DNA of 64,000 nucleotides from Vreelandella zhaodongensis. GTDB lineage: Bacteria > Pseudomonadota > Gammaproteobacteria > Pseudomonadales > Halomonadaceae. The stretch spans positions 434,001 to 498,000 of the forward strand of contig NZ_JACCDD010000002.1 of the NCBI RefSeq assembly GCF_013415115.1. Direction: 5' to 3'. The translations under genes were made by a program, and so were the position numbers. Numbering within the stretch: position 1 is the stretch's first letter; the number at the start of each line of letters is the position of its first letter. Of this stretch, positions 9,591 through 18,597 are shown in pieces. Below the pieces are notes generated by a model, which was not told the DNA's origin, searched no databases, and saw nothing but the letters and a program-made list of their open reading frames with translations.

Positions 9591-10616
9591 ATGCTAAATA
9601 AAAAACACTTGGTACTGCTGGCCTCCGCTGGTGCCATCACAATTGCTGGCGTTGCGACTGCTCAAGCTAGTACGCTGTCGGATACCCTCTCACGTGGTGC
9701 TGTACAGTGTGGTGTCAGCGATGGCTTGCCAGGTTTTTCCGCGCCAGACGACGATGGTAATTGGCAGGGCCTCGATGTTGACGTATGCCGCGCCGTTGCG
9801 GCTGCCGTTCTGGGCGATGCAGACGCGGTGAACTACATTTCCCTGAACGCTGTAGAGCGCTTCACTGCCCTGCAGTCTGGTGAAGTGGACGTACTGTCGC
9901 GCAACACCACCTGGACGACCACCCGCGATACCACCCTGGGCCTAAACTTTACTGGCGTTAACTTCTATGACGGCCAAGGCTTTATGGTGTCGACTGACCT
10001 GGGTATTTCCAGCGCCTCTGAGCTAGATGGCGCGGCCATCTGCATCCAGTCTGGCACCACCACCGAGCTGAACTTGGCCGACTACTTCCGTGCGAATGGC
10101 ATGGAGTTTGATCCCATCGTATTCGACACTTCTGAACAAACCGTGGGTGGCTTCCAGGCTGGCCGTTGTGACGTTCTCACTTCCGACACCTCCCAGCTCG
10201 CCGCACTGCGTATTCAGCTAGACGATCCGTCTGGTGCCATGATCCTACCTGATGTTATCTCGAAAGAGCCGCTTGGCCCCGTTGTCCGCCAAGGTGACGA
10301 CCAGTGGTTTAACATTGTGAAGTGGTCGCTCTTCGCCATGTTGAACGGTGAAGAGTACGGCGTTACCAGTGAAAACGCCGAAGAAATGCTGGAATCTGAG
10401 AACCCGGATATTGCTCGCCTGCTTGGTCAGGATGGCAACTACGGCGAAGGCATGGGCTTAGAAGCTGACTGGGCTTACAACATTCTTAGCCAAGTGGGTA
10501 ACTACGGCGAAAGCTTTGAGCGCAACGTAGGCATGGACTCTCCGCTTGAAATTGAGCGCGGCGTAAACGCCCTATGGAATCAAGGTGGCTTTCAGTACGC
10601 ACCACCGATTCGCTAA
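9591..10616 (+). CDS. aapJ: General L-amino-acid ABC transporter binding protein
   Basis: This 341-residue protein has a signal peptide ending near ATAQAS at residues 22-27. It matches the AapJ/BztA family along its length: VERFTALQSGEVDVLSRNTT, FYDGQGFMVSTDLG, SKEPLGPVVRQGDDQWFN. It is the first gene of an aapJQMP operon: two permeases and the ATPase follow on the same strand. It is expected to capture acidic and polar amino acids in the periplasm. A stem-loop directly after it may favour its own expression over the membrane subunits. Confidence 0.92.
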   Translation: MLNKKHLVLLASAGAITIAGVATAQASTLSDTLSRGAVQCGVSDGLPGFSAPDDDGNWQGLDVDVCRAVAAAVLGDADAVNYISLNAVERFTALQSGEVDVLSRNTTWTTTRDTTLGLNFTGVNFYDGQGFMVSTDLGISSASELDGAAICIQSGTTTELNLADYFRANGMEFDPIVFDTSEQTVGGFQAGRCDVLTSDTSQLAALRIQLDDPSGAMILPDVISKEPLGPVVRQGDDQWFNIVKWSLFAMLNGEEYGVTSENAEEMLESENPDIARLLGQDGNYGEGMGLEADWAYNILSQVGNYGESFERNVGMDSPLEIERGVNALWNQGGFQYAPPIR

Positions 10617-10633
10617 GCGTCTCGTTTGACCCC

Positions 10634-10670
10634 GGCCCGCCGCCCTTCATTTCAGGGGCCTTGGCGGGCC
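10634..10670 (+). promoter_or_regulatory. Intercistronic stem-loop between aapJ and aapQ
   Basis: GGCCCGCC (10634-10641) and GGCGGGCC (10663-10670) form a perfect 8-bp GC stem, with further partial pairing inside. No T run follows, so it is more likely an mRNA-stabilising or attenuating hairpin than a full terminator. Such hairpins are common after binding-protein genes of ABC operons. Confidence 0.7.
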
Positions 10671-10706
10671 ATTTGATTGATCGTCCGTATCGCGGAGACG
10701 CCTCCC

Positions 10707-11897
10707 ATGTCCGTAAGACCTAACACTCGCCCCGCTGGCCACAAGCCGCCGTTTTGGCGAGATCGCGCCAAACGAGCGCTCATTTTCCAGCTACTCCTCG
10801 TGGCTGCTGTAGCAGCTTTCCTGCTCTATATTGTCGGTAATGTTCAAGACAACTTATCCGCCCGCGGTATCACCACTGGATTTGGTTTCTTGAGCAACAC
10901 CGCTGGCTTTGGGATTGTACAGAGTCTGATCGACTACTCGTCCCAGAGCACTTATGGCCGTACTTTCCTGGTTGGCTTACTGAATACGCTGTTGGTGGGT
11001 GGCTTAGGGGTTCTAGCCGCTACTATCATCGGCTTTATTGTTGGCATTGCCCGCCTGTCACCGAACTGGCTGCTGGCACGTTTAGCCAATGCCTATATCG
11101 AAACGTTTCGTAATATCCCACTGTTGCTGCAAATTTTCTTCTGGTATTACGCCGTGCTGCGTACGCTACCGAGTGCCCGCGATAGCCTGGCATTTGGTGA
11201 AGTTATCTTCCTCAACGTACGCGGGCTTTATCTGCCTGAGCCACTGTTTGAATCAGGCTTTGGCTTGATTCCTGCGACGTTTATCCTAGCCATCATTGCC
11301 AGTATTGCGCTGGTGATCTGGAACAAGCGACGCCATGAAGCCACTGGCAAACGCCTGCCCGCTTACTGGATCTCGTTTGCGCTAATTTTTGGCTTGCCAC
11401 TGTTAGTGCTCGTCGCTACCGGCGTCCCCATTACCTGGGACATACCAGAGCTTCGAGGATTTAACTTCCGTGGTGGTATCACGATAATTCCAGAGTTCCT
11501 AGCGCTTTGGCTTGCTCTATCGATTTATACTGCTTCGTTTATCGCCGAAATTGTTCGCTCTGGGATTCAAGCCATCTCCCATGGACAAACGGAAGCCGCC
11601 CAAGCGCTTAGCCTCCCTCGTAACCTGGTACTGCGCTTGGTAGTGATTCCTCAGGCACTGCGAGTCATCATCCCCCCGCTGACCAGCCAATATCTAAACT
11701 TGATCAAAAACTCGTCGTTGGCAACCGCCATTGGCTACCCAGACCTTGTCTCGGTCTTTGCAGGCACCACGCTGAATCAGACAGGCCAAGCCATTGAGGT
11801 CATTGCCATGACCATGGCCGTCTATCTGACTATCAGTTTGCTGGTATCCATGTTTATGAACTGGTTCAACGCCCGTGTGGCGCTGGTTGAACGCTAG
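10707..11897 (+). CDS. aapQ: Amino-acid ABC transporter permease, AapQ type
   Basis: This 396-residue inner-membrane protein has eight or so hydrophobic segments. It has the long AapQ/BztB insertion between the N-terminal helix pair and the conserved permease core. The core motif is AIVRSGIQAISHGQTEAAQAL in variant form (EIVRSGIQ...GQTEAAQALSL), the EAA loop that contacts the ATPase. I chose the ATG at 10707, preceded by GGAG at 10693-10696, over an in-frame TTG at 10677. It pairs with AapM to form the translocation channel. Confidence 0.92.
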   Translation: MSVRPNTRPAGHKPPFWRDRAKRALIFQLLLVAAVAAFLLYIVGNVQDNLSARGITTGFGFLSNTAGFGIVQSLIDYSSQSTYGRTFLVGLLNTLLVGGLGVLAATIIGFIVGIARLSPNWLLARLANAYIETFRNIPLLLQIFFWYYAVLRTLPSARDSLAFGEVIFLNVRGLYLPEPLFESGFGLIPATFILAIIASIALVIWNKRRHEATGKRLPAYWISFALIFGLPLLVLVATGVPITWDIPELRGFNFRGGITIIPEFLALWLALSIYTASFIAEIVRSGIQAISHGQTEAAQALSLPRNLVLRLVVIPQALRVIIPPLTSQYLNLIKNSSLATAIGYPDLVSVFAGTTLNQTGQAIEVIAMTMAVYLTISLLVSMFMNWFNARVALVER

Positions 11898-11917
11898 GCC
11901 ACGGTGAGGAACGTTAC

Positions 11918-13018
11918 ATGATTCATAATCAAACAATCATTAAAGAGCGGCCAGCCCCCAGCAGCGCTGTTGGGCCTGTTGCGTGGCTGCGCACCAACCT
12001 GTTCAACGGGCCGGTCAATACTCTCTTTACGTTGATTGGCCTTTACATTCTGTATTTGCTCGTTGTTCCCACCGTGCAGTGGGCGTTTATCAACGCTGAC
12101 TGGGTGGGCAGCACCCGTGACGACTGCTCTCGTGAAGGGGCCTGCTGGGTATTTATCAATGCCCGCTTTACTCAGTTTATCTATGGCCTATATCCACGCT
12201 CGGAGATCTGGCGTGCCAATATTGTATTCGCGGGGTTCTTTACGCTAATTGCTTGGTTGGCCATTCCTCGTCTGCCTTTCAAGCGCTGGGTGGCCGTGTT
12301 TGCCTTGGTGGGATTCCCCGTCATTGCTTATGTACTGCTACACGGCGGTTATTTCGACCTACCTCGCGTATCAACACACCGTTGGGGTGGTTTGATGCTG
12401 ACGCTGCTACTGGCAACCGTGGGCATGGTAGGTGCGCTGCCAATCGGTATTGTGCTGGCTCTGGGGCGACGCTCCAATATGCCAATTGTCAAAAGCTTCT
12501 GCGTGGTATTCATTGAGTTCTGGCGCGGTGTACCGCTGATTACCGTCCTCTTTATGGCCTCGGTAATGCTGCCACTGTTCCTACCGTCCGAAATGAGCGT
12601 CGACCGCCTGGTGCGGGCACTGATCGGTCTAACGCTATTCCAAAGCGCCTATATGGCAGAGGTTATTCGCGGTGGCTTACAGGCTATCCCTAAAGGTCAG
12701 GAAGAGGCCGCCGCTGCGCTAGGGATGACCTACTGGAAGCGCATGGGGCTTATCGTGCTCCCCCAAGCACTGAAGATGATGATTCCCGGCATCGTTAATA
12801 CCTTTATCTCGTTGTTTAAAGACACCACGCTAGTAATGATCATCGGTCTATTTGACCTATTGGGGATCGTACAAGCGGCATTGTCCGACTCACGCTGGCT
12901 GGGCTTCTCGTTGGAAGGTTATGTCTTTGCAGCCTTCATGTTCTGGGTCTTCTGTTTCAGCATGTCGCGCTATAGCCAGTACTTAGAACGCAAGCTGCAC
13001 ACCGGCCACAAGCGCTAA
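11918..13018 (+). CDS. aapM: Amino-acid ABC transporter permease, AapM type
   Basis: This 366-residue membrane protein is the second permease of the operon. An extended N-terminal part with several helices, including the AapM-type segment DDCSREGACWVFINARF, precedes the conserved HisM/GlnP-like core. The EAA loop is EVIRGGLQAIPKGQEEAAAAL. It starts 20 bp after aapQ. It is predicted to form a heterodimer with AapQ at the inner membrane. Confidence 0.92.
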   Translation: MIHNQTIIKERPAPSSAVGPVAWLRTNLFNGPVNTLFTLIGLYILYLLVVPTVQWAFINADWVGSTRDDCSREGACWVFINARFTQFIYGLYPRSEIWRANIVFAGFFTLIAWLAIPRLPFKRWVAVFALVGFPVIAYVLLHGGYFDLPRVSTHRWGGLMLTLLLATVGMVGALPIGIVLALGRRSNMPIVKSFCVVFIEFWRGVPLITVLFMASVMLPLFLPSEMSVDRLVRALIGLTLFQSAYMAEVIRGGLQAIPKGQEEAAAALGMTYWKRMGLIVLPQALKMMIPGIVNTFISLFKDTTLVMIIGLFDLLGIVQAALSDSRWLGFSLEGYVFAAFMFWVFCFSMSRYSQYLERKLHTGHKR

Positions 13019-13055
13019 CGCCGCTTTTATTAACGATTTTTAGCAGGAAAAAGAC

Positions 13056-13829
13056 ATGACAACAGCCACCAACATCTCTGACACCAGTACTTCTGACCTG
13101 ATGGTTGAAATGCGCGGCGTGAACAAATGGTACGGCGATTTCCACGTGTTGCGCGATATCGACCTGGAAGTCAGGCGTGGCGAACGTATCGTCATTTGCG
13201 GGCCATCTGGCTCGGGCAAATCAACCTTGATTCGTTGCATTAACCACCTGGAAGAGCACCAGCAGGGCGATATCGTGGTAGGTGGTATACCGCTCACCCA
13301 AGATGTCAAACGTATCGAACAGATCCGCCGTAGCGTAGGCATGGTGTTCCAGCACTTCAACCTCTTCCCCCACTTAACGGTGCTGGAAAACTGCTGTATC
13401 GCGCCGATGTGGGTGCAGAAAAAATCTCGCAAAGAAGCCGAAGAGCAGGCCATGCGCTACCTCGAACGGGTGCGCATCGCCGAGCAGGCCAAGAAGTACC
13501 CAGGCCAGCTCTCGGGCGGCCAACAGCAGCGGGTGGCTATTGCCCGCTCGCTGTGTATGCACCCCGATGTGATGCTGTTCGATGAACCCACGTCCGCGCT
13601 TGACCCGGAAATGATCAAGGAAGTGCTGGACGTCATGGTCGAGCTGGCGAAAGAAGGCATGACCATGCTCTGCGTTACCCACGAGATGGGCTTTGCCAAA
13701 ACCGTCGCTGACCGTGTGATCTTCATGGATCAAGGGCAAATCATTGAAGAAAACGCCCCCGAGCCGTTCTTCAATAACCCGCAATCAGAGCGTACCCAGC
13801 TATTCTTAAGCCAGATTCTGGGGCACTAA
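13056..13829 (+). CDS. aapP: Amino-acid ABC transporter ATP-binding protein
   Basis: This 257-residue ATPase energises the AapQM channel. Walker A is GPSGSGKST at residues 49-57, the signature is [15 protein letters not shown], Walker B is [12 protein letters not shown], and the switch histidine lies in VTHEMGFA. The first 17 residues are a Thr/Ser-rich lead before the conserved domain ([12 protein letters not shown]), so a start at the internal Met is possible, but the ribosome site (AGGAAAAAG) precedes the first ATG. It closes the operon and is followed by a terminator. Confidence 0.94.
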   Translation: MTTATNISDTSTSDLMVEMRGVNKWYGDFHVLRDIDLEVRRGERIVICGPSGSGKSTLIRCINHLEEHQQGDIVVGGIPLTQDVKRIEQIRRSVGMVFQHFNLFPHLTVLENCCIAPMWVQKKSRKEAEEQAMRYLERVRIAEQAKKYPGQLSGGQQQRVAIARSLCMHPDVMLFDEPTSALDPEMIKEVLDVMVELAKEGMTMLCVTHEMGFAKTVADRVIFMDQGQIIEENAPEPFFNNPQSERTQLFLSQILGH

Positions 13830-13850
13830 GTACAGCTCTTGGTAAGACAG

Positions 13851-13875
13851 TGGGCCTCTTTGAAGGCCCATTTTT
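13851..13875 (+). terminator. Rho-independent terminator after aapJQMP
   Basis: TGGGCCT and AGGCCCA form a perfect 7-bp stem with a 6-base loop, followed by TTTTTGT. Confidence 0.85.
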
Positions 13876-13931
13876 GTCTTTAGTGTATAGCTAGCGACAC
13901 CGACTCATCGACCCAAGAGAGACCGTTTAAG

Positions 13932-14327
13932 ATGGAAAAGCTATTTATTGACCGCGCCCCACAGCCGATTGCTCCCTTTTCCCACGCCTGCCGAGTGGGC
14001 GATTTGGTGTTTATTACCGGCCAGATGCCCACCGTGCCGGAAACCAATGAAATGCTACTGGGCACGTTTACCGAACAAACCCACCGGGTGATGCAAAACT
14101 TAGCTATCGTGTTGGAAGAAGTCGGCAGTTGCTTTGAATACGTGGTTCAGTCACGGGTATTTATTACCAATATGGGTCATTTTGACGAGGTTAATAGCGT
14201 CTACGCCAGCTACTTCAAGCAGCCACTGCCTACCCGAACCTGTATTGGCGTCACCGGCCTTGCCGGTGGTGCCGACGTAGAGGTGGATATGATTGCCTGG
14301 ATTCCACCCGCGCAAGAAACCGACTAA
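13932..14327 (+). CDS. RidA family enamine/imine deaminase
   Basis: This 131-residue cytosolic protein belongs to the RidA/YjgF/YER057c family, whose classical members hydrolyse reactive 2-aminoacrylate-type enamines. The start (APQPIAPFSHACRVGDLVFI) and the C-terminal half with ARTCIGV-like PTRTCIGVTGLAGGADVEVD are typical. The arginine of the active site is present in PTRTCIGV. The family has several subgroups, and this one may not be the canonical RidA. It converges on the histidine phosphatase gene with a 4-bp overlap of the 3' ends. Confidence 0.88.
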   Translation: MEKLFIDRAPQPIAPFSHACRVGDLVFITGQMPTVPETNEMLLGTFTEQTHRVMQNLAIVLEEVGSCFEYVVQSRVFITNMGHFDEVNSVYASYFKQPLPTRTCIGVTGLAGGADVEVDMIAWIPPAQETD

Positions 14328-14917
14328 CTCCCTAACAGAGTAATACTGGCAGGCTGCAGGGCAGGTTGCTCGCGGTGCTGCGTCAGCGGTTTGTTGGCAA
14401 GCGCTGTGAGCAGTATTTGTAATGGGTCGCCATGGCTCACCACTAGCACCGTCTCGCCTTCACAGCGGCGCTCCAACTCCTCAATCACTGCGCACATACG
14501 CTTGGAGACATGGCTTACCGCCTCCACCTGATGCTGTTGATGGTCAGCATCCTGAGCATCTAACGCCCATACATCGGGATAATGGCGATCCGCTTGGCCA
14601 TCTAATGCGCCAAAATAACGCTCTCGCAGGCGTTCGTCTTTCTCCAACGTTAAGCCAAAGGCACTGGCAACTCTTTCAGCGGTTTGTGTTGTCCGCAAAA
14701 AATCCGAGTGCACCACCCGAGTAGGCGCTAGCCCCTGCCAGCGCGCCACCAACTCGGCCAGCTGCTGCTCGCCCTGCTCAGAAAGCCCAAAGCTGGGCAC
14801 GCCCCATTCAGGCGAACTAATAATGAGCCCTTGTTCGTTCGCTTGGCTATGGCCATGGCGCATCAAGAGATAGCGGTTTCGCCAATGGTAGGAGGAAGTT
14901 ATGAAAGTGTTTGACAT
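14324..14917 (-). CDS. Histidine phosphatase (phosphoglycerate mutase-like) family protein
   Basis: This 197-residue protein has the RHG active-site motif at residues 20-22 (LLMRHGHSQANEQG). The second catalytic histidine is in VLVVSHGDPLQI, and SDFLRTTQTAERVA is the phosphate pocket. The family covers phosphatases and mutases for many substrates, and the specific one cannot be read here. It is divergent from the phnD gene, sharing a 152-bp gap with palindromic sequences. A role in phosphorus scavenging together with the transporter is possible but unproven. Confidence 0.85.
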   Translation of the reverse strand: MSNTFITSSYHWRNRYLLMRHGHSQANEQGLIISSPEWGVPSFGLSEQGEQQLAELVARWQGLAPTRVVHSDFLRTTQTAERVASAFGLTLEKDERLRERYFGALDGQADRHYPDVWALDAQDADHQQHQVEAVSHVSKRMCAVIEELERRCEGETVLVVSHGDPLQILLTALANKPLTQHREQPALQPASITLLGS

Positions 14918-14950
14918 CGCTTTGTAACAAATCCTAAATTGAAAAAGTTA

Positions 14951-15038
14951 ATTTTCGAAAAATAAACATCTAGTGCTACAAATGTCCACTTACGAAACGC
15001 ACGCTAAGCAAAAGAAAGTCCCCTACTCGATAGTGGAC
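14951..15038. promoter_or_regulatory. Palindromic sequences in the divergent phosphatase/phnD gap
   Basis: The 152-bp gap contains a perfect 12-bp palindrome ATTTTCGAAAAT (14951-14962). It also has a 7-bp inverted repeat, GTCCACT (14984-14990) and AGTGGAC (15032-15038). Either could be an operator serving both promoters. I found no convincing Pho box. Confidence 0.35.
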
Positions 15039-15069
15039 AGCACAACACAAAAATAACGCGAGGCTAACT

Positions 15070-16059
15070 ATGCAAACATCACGCTTCCGCAAGCGCCCGC
15101 TTGCTATGCTCACGGCTGCATCACTACTCCCCTTCGTACTGCTCTCTCCTCCTGCCCTCGCGGAATGCGAACGCGGTGACCTTGATACCCTTTACTGCGA
15201 TGAAAATGGTGACATGGTCGCTGATCGGCCAAGTGATGAGTCAGAGTGGGCAAATCCAAACACGCTTATTTTTGCTTATACACCAGTCGAAGATCCTGCC
15301 ATTTATTCGGATATTTGGCAGCCCTTTATAGACCACTTATCTGAAGTCACCGAGCGCGATGTGCGCTTCTTTGCTGTTCAATCTAACGCGGCACAGGTCG
15401 AAGCCATGCGCAGCGGTCGGCTACATATTGCAGGCTTCTCAACCGGCCCAACGCCATTTGCCGTTAACCTGGCAGGCGCGGTGCCCTTCGCTCTAATGGG
15501 GTCGGATGATGGCCAGTTCGGCTATACGCTACAGCTGTTCACTCATGTCGATTCAGACATCGAAAGCTTAGAAGACCTCAAAGGCAAACGCGTTGCCCAC
15601 ACCTCACCAACGTCCAACTCCGGTAATCTAGCGCCTCGTGCTTTATTGCCAGAGCTTGGTATTACCCCCGACGAGGATTATGACGTGGTTTACTCGGGTA
15701 GCCACGACCAGTCCATGTTGGGTGTCGTAGCGCGAGACTACGATGCAGCGCCGGTTGCCTCTGAAGTTGTCGAACGCATGGCCGCACGCGGTCTCTACGA
15801 TGAGGAAGATGTCAGGCTGATTTATGAATCCGATCGCTTCCCGACGACCTCTTATAATTATGCCCATAACCTGCATCCAGACTTGGTTGAGAAAATCGAA
15901 GAGGCGTTCTTTACCTTCGATTTTGTCGGCACCGAGCTTGGCAATGAGTTTGAGGGGGTCGAGAAATTCATCCCCATTAACTACAAAGATAACTGGCAGG
16001 TGATTCGCACCATCCAAGCCGCCAATGACGTTCGCTATACGCGTGAAAACTTAGAGTAA
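15070..16059 (+). CDS. phnD: Phosphate/phosphite/phosphonate ABC transporter binding protein
   Basis: This 329-residue periplasmic protein has a signal peptide (residues 1-31, cleavage near ALAEC). The mature protein has the PhnD fold pattern: FAYTPVEDPAIYSDIWQPFI, VEAMRSGRLHIAGFSTGP, and LKGKRVAHTSPTSNSGNL, where the Ser/Thr-rich loop normally holds the phosphonate oxyanion. A pair of cysteines lies in a short insert at the mature N-terminus (CERGDLDTLYC). It is the first gene of a phnDCEE operon. The true ligand (phosphonate, phosphite or phosphate ester) is not decided by sequence alone. Confidence 0.88.
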   Translation: MQTSRFRKRPLAMLTAASLLPFVLLSPPALAECERGDLDTLYCDENGDMVADRPSDESEWANPNTLIFAYTPVEDPAIYSDIWQPFIDHLSEVTERDVRFFAVQSNAAQVEAMRSGRLHIAGFSTGPTPFAVNLAGAVPFALMGSDDGQFGYTLQLFTHVDSDIESLEDLKGKRVAHTSPTSNSGNLAPRALLPELGITPDEDYDVVYSGSHDQSMLGVVARDYDAAPVASEVVERMAARGLYDEEDVRLIYESDRFPTTSYNYAHNLHPDLVEKIEEAFFTFDFVGTELGNEFEGVEKFIPINYKDNWQVIRTIQAANDVRYTRENLE

Positions 16060-16116
16060 TGCGTGCCGCGCCGCTGCTCGCGGCGCGTCCCTTCGTCTAT
16101 TGATGGAAGCGAACCC

Positions 16117-16923
16117 ATGCTGGAAATTAGTAACTTGGTCAAACGTTATGGCCAAAGTAAGCCTGTGCTTGAAGGCCTTGATCTCAAGGTAGAGGGCAAT
16201 AGCGTTGTTTCGATCGTAGGTGCATCGGGGGCTGGTAAAAGCACGATGCTGCGCTGTATCAACCGCTTGGTGGAACCTACTTCAGGCTCGATCAAACTCA
16301 ACGGCACGGAGCTGGTTAACCTGAAAGGTGCCGAACTGCGTCGCGCTCGACGCAAAATTGGCATGGTCTTCCAGGGCTTTAACTTACTTGACCGTCTCAC
16401 CGTGATGGAAAACGTATTGGCCGGGCGGCTTGGCTACGTCAACCTCTACCAAGCAATCACGCGTCGCTACCCGCAAGCCGATATTGAGCGCGCCTTTAGC
16501 CTAATGGAGCGCGTTGGCATTGCCCATTACGCGAATAAGCGCGCCGATGAGCTGTCCGGCGGCGAGCGCCAGCGGGTAGGCGTGGTACGGGCGTTAATGC
16601 AAGAGCCTGAAGTACTGCTGGCCGATGAACCAACTGCGTCACTAGACCCGCGTACCTCCGAACAAATCATGATGCTGCTACAGAGCCTTGCCAGTGAGCT
16701 TTCGCTGCCGGTGCTCATTAACATTCACAATGTGGCACAAGCCAAAACCTATACCGAACGCGTTGTAGGCTTGCGCCACGGTAAGATGATTTTCGATGGC
16801 CTGCCCGCCGACTTCAATAAAGACGCGCTAGATGCCATTTATGGCGGTATTGAAGCACCGGATGAAACGGTTTCCGAACAGCCACAAAGCTCAGCGGAGG
16901 TAGCACGCCATGACTCCGCCTGA
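16117..16923 (+). CDS. phnC: Phosphonate-type ABC transporter ATP-binding protein
   Basis: This 268-residue ATPase starts at the ATG at 16117, which has GGAAG upstream and where family homology begins (MLEISNLVKRYG); an upstream in-frame start would add 18 unsupported residues. Walker A is GASGAGKS at 35-42, the signature is LSGGERQRVGVVRAL and Walker B is VLLADEPTASLD. A 20-residue tail rich in Glu/Gln/Ser follows the domain. It overlaps phnE by 14 bp, which indicates coupled translation. Confidence 0.92.
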   Translation: MLEISNLVKRYGQSKPVLEGLDLKVEGNSVVSIVGASGAGKSTMLRCINRLVEPTSGSIKLNGTELVNLKGAELRRARRKIGMVFQGFNLLDRLTVMENVLAGRLGYVNLYQAITRRYPQADIERAFSLMERVGIAHYANKRADELSGGERQRVGVVRALMQEPEVLLADEPTASLDPRTSEQIMMLLQSLASELSLPVLINIHNVAQAKTYTERVVGLRHGKMIFDGLPADFNKDALDAIYGGIEAPDETVSEQPQSSAEVARHDSA

Positions 16924-17722
16924 CCCCCAACCCAGTGTGCCTCGCACTTGGAAAAAACCACCTTTTATCGCCAACCCTTTGCTCCGCTACGGGATTTTCA
17001 TTGTGGCGGTGGTTTATCTGGTATGGGCGTTCGGCTCGCTGCCGTTTAACTGGGCGCGTATCTCCGAAGGCCTCCCACGGGCAGCGCGCATCTTTAGTGG
17101 TGGTTTTCCTCCCAGCTTTGAGCGCTTCGGCCTACTGCTCACCGGGTTTAAAGAGAGCTTCCAAATCGCCATCCTGGCAACGCTCTTAGGTGTATTGCTC
17201 TCAATTCCTTTTGCGGTGATGGCCGCACGTAATATTGCCCCCCTGCCGATCTACTTAATTGGCCGTTCGGTGATTATTATCTCGCGCAGCTTCCACCCAG
17301 TGATTGTGGCTATTTTATTCGTGGCAGCAGTCGGTTTTGGGCCGCTAGCAGGCATTCTAACGCTTACCCTTTACTCCATTGGCTTTGTCGGCAAGCTACT
17401 CGCCGAAGAGATTGAGGAGATCGACTGGGGGCAGGTTGAAGCAATGCGAGCAACAGGGGCTGGCTACTTAGCGACGCTGTTTTATGCGGTTTTTCCGCAA
17501 ATCCTGCCGCGTCAAGTAGGCCTTTCCATGTACCAACTCGATAGTAACCTGCGCGCCTCTGCGGTGGTCGGCATTGTCGGCGCTGGTGGTATTGGCGGCA
17601 CGCTAATGAATGCCTTTGGGCGCTACGACTACGACTTCGCCTTTGCCATTTTACTGATCATTATCGCGGTTATTTTGCTTAGTGAAGGCATTAGCGGCTG
17701 GGTGAGGAAAAAAATATGGTAG
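16910..17722 (+). CDS. phnE: Phosphonate-type ABC transporter permease 1
   Basis: This 270-residue inner-membrane protein has about six helices and the PhnE-type EAA loop around EEIEEIDWGQVEAMRATGA. A proline-rich cytoplasmic lead of 20 residues precedes the first helix. It overlaps phnC upstream and the second permease gene downstream by 7 bp. The two permeases are related but distinct, so a heterodimeric channel is expected. Confidence 0.9.
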   Translation: MTPPDPQPSVPRTWKKPPFIANPLLRYGIFIVAVVYLVWAFGSLPFNWARISEGLPRAARIFSGGFPPSFERFGLLLTGFKESFQIAILATLLGVLLSIPFAVMAARNIAPLPIYLIGRSVIIISRSFHPVIVAILFVAAVGFGPLAGILTLTLYSIGFVGKLLAEEIEEIDWGQVEAMRATGAGYLATLFYAVFPQILPRQVGLSMYQLDSNLRASAVVGIVGAGGIGGTLMNAFGRYDYDFAFAILLIIIAVILLSEGISGWVRKKIW

Positions 17723-18525
17723 ATCACGCACAGCAACTTGCCGACCGGATTTGGCAGCGTTATAACCGCAAAACACGGCTGATTCGCTACGGCGTTCTGC
17801 TCGCAACGCTCATGTTGGTCGTTTGGGCAGTTCGCGATATCGATATCTTTTGGCCGTGGGTTTGGGATGCCCCCAACCAAATTTCCAATTTAGGTGCCCG
17901 CATGTGGCCGCCTAGCCCAGCAGGGCTTAACAACATTCTCAACGCGCTGCTGGAAACAGTGCATATTGCTACCTTGGCAACCTTTCTAACGATCTTTTTA
18001 GCGCTGCCTGTGTCCTATATCGCTGCTCAAAATACCACGCCTAACCGTGCTTGCCTGTGGCTGGGACGCTTTATTTTGGTGTCGAGCCGTTCGGTCAATA
18101 CGATTATCTGGGCACTACTGTTCGTGGCTATTTTTGGTCCAGGCGTACTGGCTGGGATTTTAGCAATTGTGTTTCGCTCAATTGGCTTTATCGGCAAGTT
18201 AATGGGTGAGGCGATTGAGGAAATCGACCGCCGACCAGTGGAAGCGATGGAAGCTACCGGTGCTTCCAAGGCAAAAGTGGTTGCCTACGCCATCGTGCCC
18301 CAGGTGATGCCCGCCTTTTTTGCTATCGTCATTTTGCGCTGGGACATCAACATTCGCGAATCCACGGTATTGGGATTGGTAGGCGCTGGGGGTATCGGCG
18401 TAATTCTCCAAGGTGCTATCGATACTTTTGCCTGGCCAACCGTCGCCACCATTCTAATGGCGATTATCGTCTTGGTACTGATTGGCGAGGCAATTACCAG
18501 CTTACTCCGTAGCAAGGTGCTATAA
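17716..18525 (+). CDS. phnE: Phosphonate-type ABC transporter permease 2
   Basis: This 269-residue membrane protein is the partner permease of the operon. Its EAA-type loop reads EAIEEIDRRPVEAMEATGA, and IRESTVLGLVGAGGIGVILQ is the conserved C-terminal channel segment. No C-P lyase, phosphonatase or phosphite dehydrogenase gene follows, so imported ligand must be processed by enzymes encoded elsewhere. A stem-loop lies just after the stop. Confidence 0.9.
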   Translation: MVDHAQQLADRIWQRYNRKTRLIRYGVLLATLMLVVWAVRDIDIFWPWVWDAPNQISNLGARMWPPSPAGLNNILNALLETVHIATLATFLTIFLALPVSYIAAQNTTPNRACLWLGRFILVSSRSVNTIIWALLFVAIFGPGVLAGILAIVFRSIGFIGKLMGEAIEEIDRRPVEAMEATGASKAKVVAYAIVPQVMPAFFAIVILRWDINIRESTVLGLVGAGGIGVILQGAIDTFAWPTVATILMAIIVLVLIGEAITSLLRSKVL

Positions 18526-18531
18526 CCTGTC

Positions 18532-18562
18532 GCAAGCGTTTGACCAAACGCCAAACGCTTGC
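18532..18562 (+). terminator. Stem-loop after the phnDCEE operon
   Basis: GCAAGCGTTTG and CAAACGCTTGC form a perfect 11-bp stem with a 9-base loop, 6 bp after the last permease stop. No T run follows, so termination may be incomplete or rho-assisted. Confidence 0.6.
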
Positions 18563-18597
18563 CATGGTTAAGTGACTACTAACGGCAAGGAGGACGT

